Positions 1 through 6,218 of a stretch of 11,482 nucleotides of DNA are shown here, piece by piece. Positions within the stretch are counted from its first letter, which is position 1. Each line of letters begins with the position of its first letter. The position numbers and the translations under genes are program-made. Origin of the DNA: Dehalococcoidia bacterium (GTDB lineage: Bacteria > Chloroflexota > Dehalococcoidia > GIF9 > AB-539-J10); assembly GCA_023128875.1 (NCBI GenBank), contig JAGMDB010000054.1:1-11482 (forward strand). Reading direction: 5' to 3'. The notes under the pieces are model-generated. The model did no database searches and was not told where the DNA came from. It saw only the letters and a program-made list of their open reading frames with translations.

Positions 1-958
1 TCCCTTTAGTGTTTAGCAAGATTACTCGATCTGGAAGGGTTTCTTCCACTATGTCGCCGATTATAGCTATGGGACAGTCTAGAGCTTGTTTGGCTTGGTC
101 AATAATGCTTTTGTCAGCGGTGAAAAGTAGCTCATAGTCCTCTCCTCCATATAGAGCTAATTCATGATAGTTTGGGAAGTTAGCTTTGACCAAGGGATGT
201 GTGGGGACTTGCTCCATTTTTATTTTGGCACCGACTTTGCTAGCCTCACATATGTGGCCAAGGTCAGCGATTAGTCCGTCGCTTATATCTATAGCGGTCT
301 TGACCCCATGCTGGGCTAGAATCTGTCCCTCTCTTATTCTAGGTACAGGTTGAAGGTGAGCTCTTCTTAGGATGCTGGCTGTCTGAGTGTCTAAGTTAAT
401 GTTTTCCTTGAACATTTTCAAACCTGCCGCTGATAGCCCTAAGGGTCCTGTAACAGCTACCTGGTCGCCAGGTGTGGCTGTTGACCTTCTAAGTATGGAT
501 TTGGTTTTTGAGTTGCCCAGGACAGTAACAGTGATAACTATATTGGGGGCAGTAGTGATGTTGCCTCCAGCTATGGCTACCCCAAATTCTGCGGCTGAGG
601 ATGCTATGCTGTGGCAAAACTGAGAGATATTTTCCGTTTCAAGTTCACCGGGCAAAGCTAGGGAAATCAAGGCGTATTTTGGAGTGCCCCCCATAGCAGC
701 TATGTCACTTAAGTTTACTGCTAATGCCTTCCAACCTAATTCCTCCCAGGTAGTATTGTTTAGGTCAAAGTGGATACCTTGGACTAAGCTGTCTGTAGTA
801 GCCAGTTGGATGTAGTTATCGCCTTGCCAGGCGGCAGCGTCATCACCAATACCAACTAACAATTGCTGCCATGAAGCCTGCTGAAGATCCTTGGATTTAT
901 TAGTGATGTTGCGTACGAGGTTAATTAAAGCAAATTCACCCAACTCCGATAGTTTCAT
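1..958 (-). CDS. thiL: Thiamine-monophosphate kinase, 3' end cut by window
   Basis: Phosphorylates thiamine monophosphate to the active cofactor thiamine diphosphate using ATP, in the cytoplasm. Translating the minus strand from ATG 958 gives 319 uninterrupted codons to the window edge; the family is about 320-330 residues, so only a short C-terminal piece is missing. Motifs of the PurM/ThiL fold are seen in order: GIGDDAA (36-42), TTDSLVQGIHF (54-64), NLSDIAAMGG (82-91), AGGNIT (130-135), GDQVAVTGPLG (164-174), DISDGLIADLG (224-234) and GGEDYELLFT (271-280). The GGN at 131-133 stands where E. coli has GGD; this looks like a family variant rather than a defect. The start is fixed: the next in-frame codons upstream run to a TGA at 994-992 with no other start codon. 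There is no Shine-Dalgarno sequence, and a promoter -10 ends 7 nt before the ATG, so translation is probably leaderless. Divergent from the metallophosphoesterase gene. Confidence 0.95.
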   Translation of the reverse strand, partial: MKLSELGEFALINLVRNITNKSKDLQQASWQQLLVGIGDDAAAWQGDNYIQLATTDSLVQGIHFDLNNTTWEELGWKALAVNLSDIAAMGGTPKYALISLALPGELETENISQFCHSIASSAAEFGVAIAGGNITTAPNIVITVTVLGNSKTKSILRRSTATPGDQVAVTGPLGLSAAGLKMFKENINLDTQTASILRRAHLQPVPRIREGQILAQHGVKTAIDISDGLIADLGHICEASKVGAKIKMEQVPTHPLVKANFPNYHELALYGGEDYELLFTADKSIIDQAKQALDCPIAIIGDIVEETLPDRVILLNTKG

Positions 959-965
959 ACTCGAG

Positions 966-995
966 AGTATAGCATTAGCTTCAGCGTAGCTTCAA
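966..995 (-). promoter_or_regulatory. Extended -10 promoter for thiL
   Basis: On the minus strand, TTGAAG (995-990) is followed after 18 nt by TATACT (971-966), preceded by TGC to make an extended -10. The -10 ends 7 nt from the thiL ATG at 958, so transcription would begin within about 2 nt of the ATG. This is a consensus match read by eye and has not been tested. Confidence 0.6.
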
Positions 996-1024
996 CTTTA
1001 ACAATCTAGACTGCTAATGCTATA
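968..1024. repeat. 12-bp perfect inverted repeat spanning the divergent promoters
   Basis: TATAGCATTAGC at 968-979 is the exact reverse complement of 1013-1024, with 33 bp between the arms. One mismatch further out (967/1025) is followed by another pair (966/1026). Each arm carries the extended -10 of one of the two divergent promoters. The symmetry may simply reflect two similar promoters, or it may be a dyad operator. Confidence 0.8.
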
Positions 1025-1026
1025 GT
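998..1026 (+). promoter_or_regulatory. Extended -10 promoter for the metallophosphoesterase gene
   Basis: TTAACA (998-1003, 5/6 to consensus), a 17-nt spacer and TATAGT (1021-1026) with an upstream TGC. The ATG at 1035 is only 8 nt beyond the -10, so the expected transcript has a leader of 0-2 nt. The in-frame TAG at 1023-1025, inside the -10, rules out a start further upstream. The -35 lies 2 bp from the -35 of the divergent thiL promoter. Confidence 0.65.
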
Positions 1027-1034
1027 TTGCCATC

Positions 1035-1769
1035 ATGAGACATGCTATTCTTGGTGATATTCATGCTAATTTAGCTGCTTTCCAAGCTGTGCTTGAGGAT
1101 ATAGAAACTAGAGGGGGATTTGATGAGATATGGTGTTTAGGGGATATAGTAGGATATGGCCCTGAGCCCCATGCTTGCATTGAGCTGTTGCAGCAATATA
1201 AGAGCGCTTGTGTTGTTGGTAATCATGATTGGGCTGCTATTGGCAGGATTGATATTTTGGATTTCAATCCTGATGCTGCCAGGGCCTGCCGGTGGACGGC
1301 AAAACAACTAACTACCGAGGATGCAGATTACTTGCAAAGCCTTGCTGTTAAACTAACGCGAGGCGATTTTACTCTGGTTCATGGCAGCCCTCGACAGCCT
1401 ATCTGGGAATATTTGCTCTCAGTGGATGGTGCCAAGGATAATTTTAGCGATTTTGATACCAGATTCTGCCTTGTAGGACATTCCCACGTGCCACTAATTT
1501 TTCGGCAGACTAAAGATGGCAATTGCTTTGTGACAGAAATCCCTGATACAATAAGCTTGGAGTATGAAAAGCACCGCTTAATTATCAACCCTGGCGGTGT
1601 AGGCCAACCTCGTGATGGCGACCCCAGGGCGAGTTATGCTATTTATGATAGTGATGCTCAAGTCATATATCATTATCGTGTTGATTATGATATTGCAGTT
1701 ACCCAAAAGAAAATGGTGGAATACGGTTTACCTTTGCCACTAGCTCTTCGCTTAAATTATGGTCATTAG
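1035..1769 (+). CDS. Calcineurin-like metallophosphoesterase (YfcE/MJ0936-type)
   Basis: A 244-residue cytoplasmic two-metal phosphoesterase of the Metallophos_2 group. Metal-ligand motifs are all present: D8-I-H10, G36-D37, G62-N63-H64-D65, H116-G117 and G148-H149-S150-H151. Family members hydrolyse phosphodiesters, and some resemble bis(5'-nucleosyl)tetraphosphatases or serine/threonine phosphatases. The natural substrate cannot be told from the sequence. The segment NPGGVGQPRDGDPRASYAIYD (residues 185-205) is typical of the group. No signal peptide or membrane segment is seen. The ATG at 1035 is the only possible start because an in-frame TAG lies at 1023-1025. There is no Shine-Dalgarno sequence and the promoter is so close that the mRNA is probably leaderless. 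The gene ends directly before the -10 of the rpsF promoter, so read-through into the ribosomal gene run is possible. Confidence 0.9.
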   Translation: MRHAILGDIHANLAAFQAVLEDIETRGGFDEIWCLGDIVGYGPEPHACIELLQQYKSACVVGNHDWAAIGRIDILDFNPDAARACRWTAKQLTTEDADYLQSLAVKLTRGDFTLVHGSPRQPIWEYLLSVDGAKDNFSDFDTRFCLVGHSHVPLIFRQTKDGNCFVTEIPDTISLEYEKHRLIINPGGVGQPRDGDPRASYAIYDSDAQVIYHYRVDYDIAVTQKKMVEYGLPLPLALRLNYGH

Positions 1770-1780
1770 CATGTTATAAT
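1752..1780 (+). promoter_or_regulatory. Strong extended -10 promoter for rpsF and the following genes
   Basis: TATAAT at 1775-1780 is preceded by TGT, a perfect extended -10. A weak -35 (TTAAAT, 1752-1757) lies 17 nt upstream inside the end of the metallophosphoesterase gene. The predicted start near 1787 gives a leader of about 24 nt before the rpsF GTG, too short for a large ribosomal-protein autoregulatory structure. Confidence 0.7.
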
Positions 1781-1810
1781 ACAGGGGAATTTGTTTTATG
1801 GTGTCTAGAA

Positions 1811-2101
1811 GTGAGTAAGTATGAATTGGTGACAGTGATTAGTCCTGAAATTGATGAAGGAAAAGCGTCCGAAATCACGGACAAAGTGAACCGGTTTATT
1901 AGTGAGAGAGGAGGAGTTGTGGAAGAGACCAAGCAGTGGGGACGAAAGAAGCTAGCTTATCCGATAAAACGGTTTATGGAGGCTGATTACACCTTGACTC
2001 TTTTTAAGTTAGAGTCAAAATTGGTTAAGGAATTTGAAGCAGATCTTAGAACTTCGGGAGAGATTCTGAGACATCTTGTAGTGAAAGTAGGAGAGGAATA
2101 A
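1811..2101 (+). CDS. rpsF: 30S ribosomal protein S6
   Basis: A 96-residue S6 protein, the usual length. The N-terminal YELVTVISPE segment (4-13) and the central ETKQWGRKKLAYPI segment (39-52) are characteristic. S6 binds the 30S platform as a heterodimer with S18, whose gene lies two genes downstream. The start is GTG; the ATG at 1821 is out of frame, and another ATG at 1798 gives only a six-codon reading frame. No clear Shine-Dalgarno sequence precedes the GTG. The stop codon TAA is followed immediately by the ssb ATG, so the two genes are probably translationally coupled. Confidence 0.97.
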   Translation: MSKYELVTVISPEIDEGKASEITDKVNRFISERGGVVEETKQWGRKKLAYPIKRFMEADYTLTLFKLESKLVKEFEADLRTSGEILRHLVVKVGEE

Positions 2102-2491
2102 ATGGCAAGCTTAAACAAAATCATTCTCATAGGCAATGTCGGTGCTGACCCTGAGATGCGATATACACCGGATGGCAACCCAGTCACTTCCTTTCGTGTG
2201 GCTACCAATTATCGTTATACTGGCGCCAATGATGAACCAAAGGAAGAGACAGAGTGGTTTAAGGTAATTGCGTGGCGTAAACTGGCTGAACAGTGCAACC
2301 AATTCTTGGTTAAAGGACGCCAAGTTTATGTTGAGGGGAGATTACGTACCCGCAATTGGGAAGGGCAGGATGGGCAGAAGCGAGTTAGTGTTGAGGTAGT
2401 GGCAAACAGGGTAATTTTTCTTGGTAAACGGGCATTGGCCTCTCTCCCAGAGGAGGGTGAAGTTGAACCTGAGGACTTGCCTTTTAATTAA
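2102..2491 (+). CDS. ssb: Single-stranded DNA-binding protein
   Basis: Binds single-stranded DNA during replication, recombination and repair, and recruits partners through its C-terminal tip. The 129 residues comprise an N-terminal OB-fold (about 1-108), opened by MASLNKIILIGNVGADPEMRY and including EWFKVIAWRKLAEQC and VYVEGRLRTRNWEG, then a very short linker and the acidic tip PEDLPFN. The linker is much shorter than in E. coli SSB (178 residues). A good ribosome site (AGGAGAGG near 2090-2097) lies inside the end of rpsF, and the ATG directly abuts the rpsF stop. The rpsF-ssb-rpsR order is conserved in many bacteria. Confidence 0.97.
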   Translation: MASLNKIILIGNVGADPEMRYTPDGNPVTSFRVATNYRYTGANDEPKEETEWFKVIAWRKLAEQCNQFLVKGRQVYVEGRLRTRNWEGQDGQKRVSVEVVANRVIFLGKRALASLPEEGEVEPEDLPFN

Positions 2492-2508
2492 TGTGAAGGA
2501 GTTGGAAA

Positions 2509-2799
2509 TTGGTTAACGCTGGAGAGATAAGGAAACCGAGAAATTTTGTTCGGAGACCAGCGGTTTGCCCTTTTTGCACGGGGAAGGCGAGTATAGATTA
2601 TAAAAATGCCTCTGTTTTATCACAGTATGTCTCCAGCCGCGGCAAAATCGGGTCGCGGCGGAGAACTAAGGCTTGTGCTAAACACCAACGGAAATTGGCA
2701 CAAGCCATAAAGAGAGCTCGATTTTTGGCCCTATTACCTTATGCACCAAGCCACATTTGGAAAACAGGTGGTGTAGGCTTGCGTCGATCGATGTCTTAA
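2509..2799 (+). CDS. rpsR: 30S ribosomal protein S18, zinc-binding form
   Basis: S18 partners S6 on the 30S platform. The 96 residues contain Cys20-Pro-Phe-Cys23 and Cys56-Ala-Lys-His59, the C+ (zinc-binding) form of the protein. The conserved core includes [12 protein letters not shown] and [25 protein letters not shown]. The start is TTG at 2509, chosen because a strong ribosome site GAAGGAG (2495-2501) lies 7 nt before it and no ATG or GTG fits the frame. The tail after LLPY (residues 78-96) extends past the usual end and is basic. It ends 11 nt before rpmH. Confidence 0.95.
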   Translation: MVNAGEIRKPRNFVRRPAVCPFCTGKASIDYKNASVLSQYVSSRGKIGSRRRTKACAKHQRKLAQAIKRARFLALLPYAPSHIWKTGGVGLRRSMS

Positions 2800-2810
2800 A
2801 CTAACTGCAC

Positions 2811-2951
2811 ATGCCAAAGCGTACTTACCAGCCAAAAAAAATCCCTCGCAAGCGTAAATTGGGCTTCCGTGCTAGGCTGGCTACTCGTGGTGGCAGGAAA
2901 GTGCTCAAGGCAAGACGCCTTAAGGGGCGACGGAGGTTAACTCCAGTTTAG
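2811..2951 (+). CDS. rpmH: 50S ribosomal protein L34
   Basis: A 46-codon gene that is easy to miss because of its size. It encodes [19 protein letters not shown] followed by [24 protein letters not shown], the standard L34 sequence: very rich in Arg and Lys, with the diagnostic GFRAR and [10 protein letters not shown] segments. L34 is a small 23S rRNA-binding protein of the large subunit. It stands directly before rnpA, the near-universal bacterial order. No Shine-Dalgarno sequence is visible in the 11 nt after the rpsR stop, so translation may depend on coupling to rpsR. Confidence 0.97.
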   Translation: MPKRTYQPKKIPRKRKLGFRARLATRGGRKVLKARRLKGRRRLTPV

Positions 2952-2961
2952 TTGTATCTTT

Positions 2962-3288
2962 ATGAAGGCACATTGGGCTTTAACCGAAGGAGCACAATAT
3001 GCGTTGGTTTACCAGAAGGGGAGCACATATATAGATAATTTAATTGTGATGAAAATATTGCCTAATGGGTTGGATTTAAGTAGGTATGGATTCTCAGTAA
3101 CTAAGAAAGTGGGCAAAGCGGTACAACGCAACCGATTGAAGCGCTTGCTTAGACAGATACTAAAGGCCCAACTGATAAAACCAGGGTGGGATATTGTCTT
3201 TATTGTTCGACGGCAAGTAGGTGCTGTTGGATACCATGAGTTAGAAAAGGCAATAACTAATTTATTGGGTCAAGCATGTTTACTATAG
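2962..3288 (+). CDS. rnpA: Ribonuclease P protein component
   Basis: The basic protein subunit that, with RNase P RNA, removes 5' leaders from pre-tRNAs. The 108 residues are close to the usual length. The signature stretch RYGFSVTKKVGKAVQRNRLKRLLR (41-64) contains the RNR box (56-58). The C-terminal GWDIVFIVRRQVG segment (75-87) matches the family. The N-terminus is less arginine-rich than in most homologues (ALTEGAQYALVYQKG in place of the usual R/K-rich start). ATG 2962 lies 10 nt after rpmH and has no clear ribosome site. The RNA component (rnpB) is not in the window. Confidence 0.95.
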   Translation: MKAHWALTEGAQYALVYQKGSTYIDNLIVMKILPNGLDLSRYGFSVTKKVGKAVQRNRLKRLLRQILKAQLIKPGWDIVFIVRRQVGAVGYHELEKAITNLLGQACLL

Positions 3289-3295
3289 GGAAGTA

Positions 3296-3505
3296 GTGAA
3301 GCAACTAGCGCTGAAGTTAATTAAACTATATCAGGCAACAGCATCAGAGGTTACTCCTCACTCTTGCCGCTTCCAACCTACATGTTCTCACTATGCCCAG
3401 GCTGCGATTGGGAGATATGGGCTTGGTAAAGGTAGTTGGCTAACACTTAAGCGATTAGCCCGCTGTAATCCATTTTTTGAGGGTGGCTATGATCCTGTGC
3501 CTTAG
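3296..3505 (+). CDS. yidD: YidD membrane-protein insertion efficiency factor
   Basis: A 69-residue YidD (DUF37) protein thought to assist insertion of inner-membrane proteins, acting at the cytoplasmic face of the membrane. The three conserved cysteines are present (Cys24, Cys30, Cys57) in the motifs SCRFQPTCSHYA and RCNPFFEGGYDPVP; the GGYDPVP end is diagnostic. The start is GTG at 3296, 7 nt after the rnpA stop. The nearby AGGGAAG is too close to act as a standard ribosome site, so coupling to rnpA is likely. In most genomes yidC follows directly; here a propeller lipoprotein gene intervenes. Confidence 0.95.
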   Translation: MKQLALKLIKLYQATASEVTPHSCRFQPTCSHYAQAAIGRYGLGKGSWLTLKRLARCNPFFEGGYDPVP

Positions 3506-3527
3506 TTCGACGTTCTAGTGTATTGAA

Positions 3528-4733
3528 ATGAAGATCAAAATATTAATTGTGCTGGGCATTTTTTGCTTGCTTGTCTTAGGTGCTGGTGGTTGTATAGGAG
3601 GGCAAGCAAAACCTCAAGGGTTCTCTGGAGTTATGTCTTATGATGAGATTCTCTATTTAGGCTCTATGGATGGCAAAATAATGGCGATAAATCCTTCAGC
3701 ACGAGATCAGGAGCTGAATTTCCCTTCCTTGTCTAATGGAGAATGGTCCTTCGCTTTTACTATGCCTTCTAAAGGTATGGCGTGTGGCAGTTCATCTGTA
3801 TCAATTGTTATATATGGCACACCTGTCATGGCAAATGGCCTGGTTTGTATTGGCATCTACAATGGAAAGGTGTTAATGATAAATCCTTCAGCTAGGAGTC
3901 AAAATTTGTCCTTCCCACAAGGAAGGAGTGGTGAGTGGTCTTACCCTAGAACGGATGATGCAATAGAGCCTATTGTGGGCAGCCCTGTGGTAGCCAATGA
4001 CACCATCTATGTGTGTAGCTCAGATAGTAGAGTCTATGCTTTGGATATGACTTATGGCGATGAAAAGTGGAGATCTGTCCCTCTGGATGGCAAGTTATGG
4101 ACGACGCCACTGGTTGATGGAGATACCATATATGTGAGTACTTTTGATGGACATATCTATGCTTTGTCAATCAATGATGGTAGTTTATTACCCTGGGTTT
4201 TTGAGGCAAAGGTGGGATTTGTTTCGCCTCTAGGGATGTATAAAGGTACTATGTTTGTAGGCTCCTTCGACCGTAACCTCTATGCAGTGAAAGTGGGTGA
4301 TGATAAACCGTTGTGGGGATTCACAGGTGGTAATTGGTTTTGGGCAACTCCTGTGGTTAGTGAAGATATTGTTTATGCTGGCTGCCTCGACGGTAAATTG
4401 TATGCCATCAGTAGCGAGACAGGTGAGGAATTATGGAGATTCGATGCTGGAAGCGGCATCGTTTCGTCACCGGTCATGGCAAACGATTTGCTAGTGGTAA
4501 CCTGCGAATCTGGTAATGTATATCTTGTCAATGTGCAGACAGGCGAAGGCAGGCGAATAAAAAATCCAGATGATCCCCAAAGTGCCGATAGACCATCCAT
4601 TGATGCTTCTATCCGAGGGCATCTTTGTGTGCTGGATGGTATAGTCTATATCGGTGCTCAAGATAATCGTCTCTACGCTGTAGATATTGACCGAGGGAAA
4701 ATAGATTGGAAATTCCCCTTGGCTGTTGAATAA
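3528..4733 (+). CDS. PQQ-like (BamB-like) beta-propeller lipoprotein
   Basis: A 401-residue exported lipoprotein. Residues 1-21 form a signal peptide with a hydrophobic core (ILIVLGIFCLLVLG) and a lipobox ending AGG-Cys22. Eight repeats of the PQQ-enzyme/BamB type follow, with strand cores near residues 41, 105, 158, 199, 241, 281, 321 and 371. Each has the pattern xxYxGxxDGxLYAIxxxTGxxxW, for example IVYAGCLDGKLYAISSETGEELW, which suggests an eight-bladed propeller. No catalytic residues are evident, so it is more likely a binding or scaffold protein than a dehydrogenase. Blades 1 and 2 share a special INPSARxQxLxFP...GEWS extension (from 54 and 118). It sits between yidD and yidC, where an envelope-biogenesis role is plausible but unproven. 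No ribosome site is visible before ATG 3528. Confidence 0.88.
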   Translation: MKIKILIVLGIFCLLVLGAGGCIGGQAKPQGFSGVMSYDEILYLGSMDGKIMAINPSARDQELNFPSLSNGEWSFAFTMPSKGMACGSSSVSIVIYGTPVMANGLVCIGIYNGKVLMINPSARSQNLSFPQGRSGEWSYPRTDDAIEPIVGSPVVANDTIYVCSSDSRVYALDMTYGDEKWRSVPLDGKLWTTPLVDGDTIYVSTFDGHIYALSINDGSLLPWVFEAKVGFVSPLGMYKGTMFVGSFDRNLYAVKVGDDKPLWGFTGGNWFWATPVVSEDIVYAGCLDGKLYAISSETGEELWRFDAGSGIVSSPVMANDLLVVTCESGNVYLVNVQTGEGRRIKNPDDPQSADRPSIDASIRGHLCVLDGIVYIGAQDNRLYAVDIDRGKIDWKFPLAVE

Positions 4734-4745
4734 AGGTTTCTAGAT

Positions 4746-5498
4746 ATGGTGAATTTATGGAATTTGATTATTCTTAACCCAATGCTTAATGGGTTGGTTG
4801 CTTTGTCCAGTCTTTTGCCTGAGGCAGTAGAGTTTGGTCTGGCTATTATTATCCTTACCGTTGTGGTTCGCTTGATACTCATGCCTCTCACCTTAAGGCA
4901 ACTGAATTCTACCAAAGCCTTGCAAAGTATGCAGCCCAAGATTCAGGAGCTGCAGAAGAAATACGGCAGGGATAAGCGAAAACTTCAGCAAGAAATGGCG
5001 AAAATCTATAAAGGGGCTGGTGTTAATCCTGCAGGTTGTGTATGGCCTATGTTAATCCAGTTTCCTATCTGGATTGCTCTTTATCAATCCATTATGAGAG
5101 CCCTGGCTACTGCTCCGGAGAATTTGCTTGACTTATCTAGGCACCTTTATTCCTGGCAAATAGTAAATCAAGCAATTCCATTAAACAGTTATTTCTTGGG
5201 GCTTAATTTGGGGCAGCAAAGTAGTAGTGCAGGAATTGGCGGTCTAATTTTAGCTATTCTAGTTGGTGGTACAATGTGGGTGCAGCAGAAAATGACGACC
5301 GCGCCGTCTGCTGACCCAAAACAGCAGTCCCAAAGTGGTATGATGTTGCTAATGATGCCGCTCATGTTTGGCATGTTTGCTTTGATGTTTCCTAGTGGCT
5401 TAGCCCTTTATTGGCTGGCTTCCAATGTGATTGGTGTCGTAACTCAGTATTTCATTGGTGGGGGTTGGGGTTATTTAGTATCTTCCTCTCACACGTAA
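4746..5498 (+). CDS. yidC: YidC/Oxa1 membrane protein insertase, short monoderm-type
   Basis: Inserts membrane proteins alone or with SecYEG. At 250 residues it lacks the large extracytoplasmic P1 domain of proteobacterial YidC, the form found in monoderms. The first conserved helix contains VVVRLILMPL with Arg42, the conserved groove arginine. A charged cytoplasmic hairpin follows (about 56-85, MQPKIQELQKKYGRDKRKL), then NPAGCVWPMLIQFPIWIALYQ and the final helices MMLLMMPLMFGMFALMFPSGLALYW. No lipobox is seen at the N-terminus. A modest ribosome site (AAAGG) is about 8 nt before ATG 4746, spanning the end of the propeller gene. Confidence 0.96.
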   Translation: MVNLWNLIILNPMLNGLVALSSLLPEAVEFGLAIIILTVVVRLILMPLTLRQLNSTKALQSMQPKIQELQKKYGRDKRKLQQEMAKIYKGAGVNPAGCVWPMLIQFPIWIALYQSIMRALATAPENLLDLSRHLYSWQIVNQAIPLNSYFLGLNLGQQSSSAGIGGLILAILVGGTMWVQQKMTTAPSADPKQQSQSGMMLLMMPLMFGMFALMFPSGLALYWLASNVIGVVTQYFIGGGWGYLVSSSHT

Positions 5499-5585
5499 TC
5501 AATGCCGAAACAGATGGGGAGAAAGCACACTAAAAGTAACGTTGTGTTGCACTGAGGCAAATTGCTGAAAGTGAGGACTTAAAAG

Positions 5586-6215
5586 ATGGAAGAGCTGGAG
5601 ATAACTGCTGAAACAGTGGAAGAAGCAACCAAGGAGGCAGAAAAGCAGCTAGGGGCAAATCGTGATCAAATTGAGACAGTAGTTATACGGGAGGGCAAGT
5701 CAGGATTTTTTGGGATTGGGAGTGAAGAGGCTGTAATTAAAGTAAAACCGTTAGCTAGGCCAGACAAAGACGTTGAGGTGGCCATAGACGTGTTGGAAAC
5801 CTTGCTTAGGTTAATGGGGTTAGTGGGTGGGGTTGAAACATCACGTGACGAGATGCGGCTAATTCTGAATATTGAAGGTGATGACTTGGGTATCTTGATT
5901 GGTAGAAGGGGTCAGACTTTAGCTTGCTTACAATATATCGTTAGACTCATAGTAGCTGGGCGGCTAAAGGCCTGGTTGCCATTAAATGTTGATGTTTGTG
6001 GATATAAAAAACGCCGTTGTGATTCTTTACGAGAGCTAGCCTTGAGGCTGGCGGGACAGGTGAAATTGAGGCGCCGTTCTGTGACCCTTGAACCAATGCC
6101 GCCCGCTGAACGCCGTGTTATTCATTTAGCTTTAACCAATCATCCTGATGTCATTACTCACAGCATAGGGGAAGGTACAAGTAGAAAAATTGTCATTTCG
6201 TTGAAAAGAAGCTGA
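5586..6215 (+). CDS. jag: Jag/KhpB RNA-binding protein
   Basis: A 209-residue cytoplasmic RNA-binding protein, also called KhpB or EloR, that usually follows yidC. Domains in order: Jag-N (about 1-52, with EEATKEAEKQLG and GKSGFFGIGSEEA), a type-II KH domain (about 62-139, with the GxxG loop G106-R-R-G109), and an R3H domain (about 140-209, with Arg176-x3-His180 in PPAERRVIHLAL). In Firmicutes the protein works with KhpA in post-transcriptional control linked to cell elongation; that role is not shown here. A good ribosome site GTGAGGA (5571-5577) lies 8 nt before ATG 5586. The gene ends 3 nt before ileS. Confidence 0.95.
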   Translation: MEELEITAETVEEATKEAEKQLGANRDQIETVVIREGKSGFFGIGSEEAVIKVKPLARPDKDVEVAIDVLETLLRLMGLVGGVETSRDEMRLILNIEGDDLGILIGRRGQTLACLQYIVRLIVAGRLKAWLPLNVDVCGYKKRRCDSLRELALRLAGQVKLRRRSVTLEPMPPAERRVIHLALTNHPDVITHSIGEGTSRKIVISLKRS

Positions 6216-6218
6216 TCC

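Noticed and set aside
387..623. Plus-strand 78-codon frame
   Set aside because: Lies entirely opposite the thiL coding region, which has all family motifs; the plus frame shows no recognisable features.
1770..3000. Possible replication origin near rpmH
   Set aside because: No convincing DnaA box (TTATCCACA-like) was seen and dnaA is absent.
5502..5555. 17-codon frame (MPKQMGRKHTKSNVVLH) between yidC and jag
   Set aside because: No ribosome site and no recognisable family; the gap is only 87 nt, so a chance frame is likely.
5499..5585. Possible promoter or hairpin between yidC and jag
   Set aside because: No acceptable -35/-10 pair and only short imperfect pairing around AACGTT.
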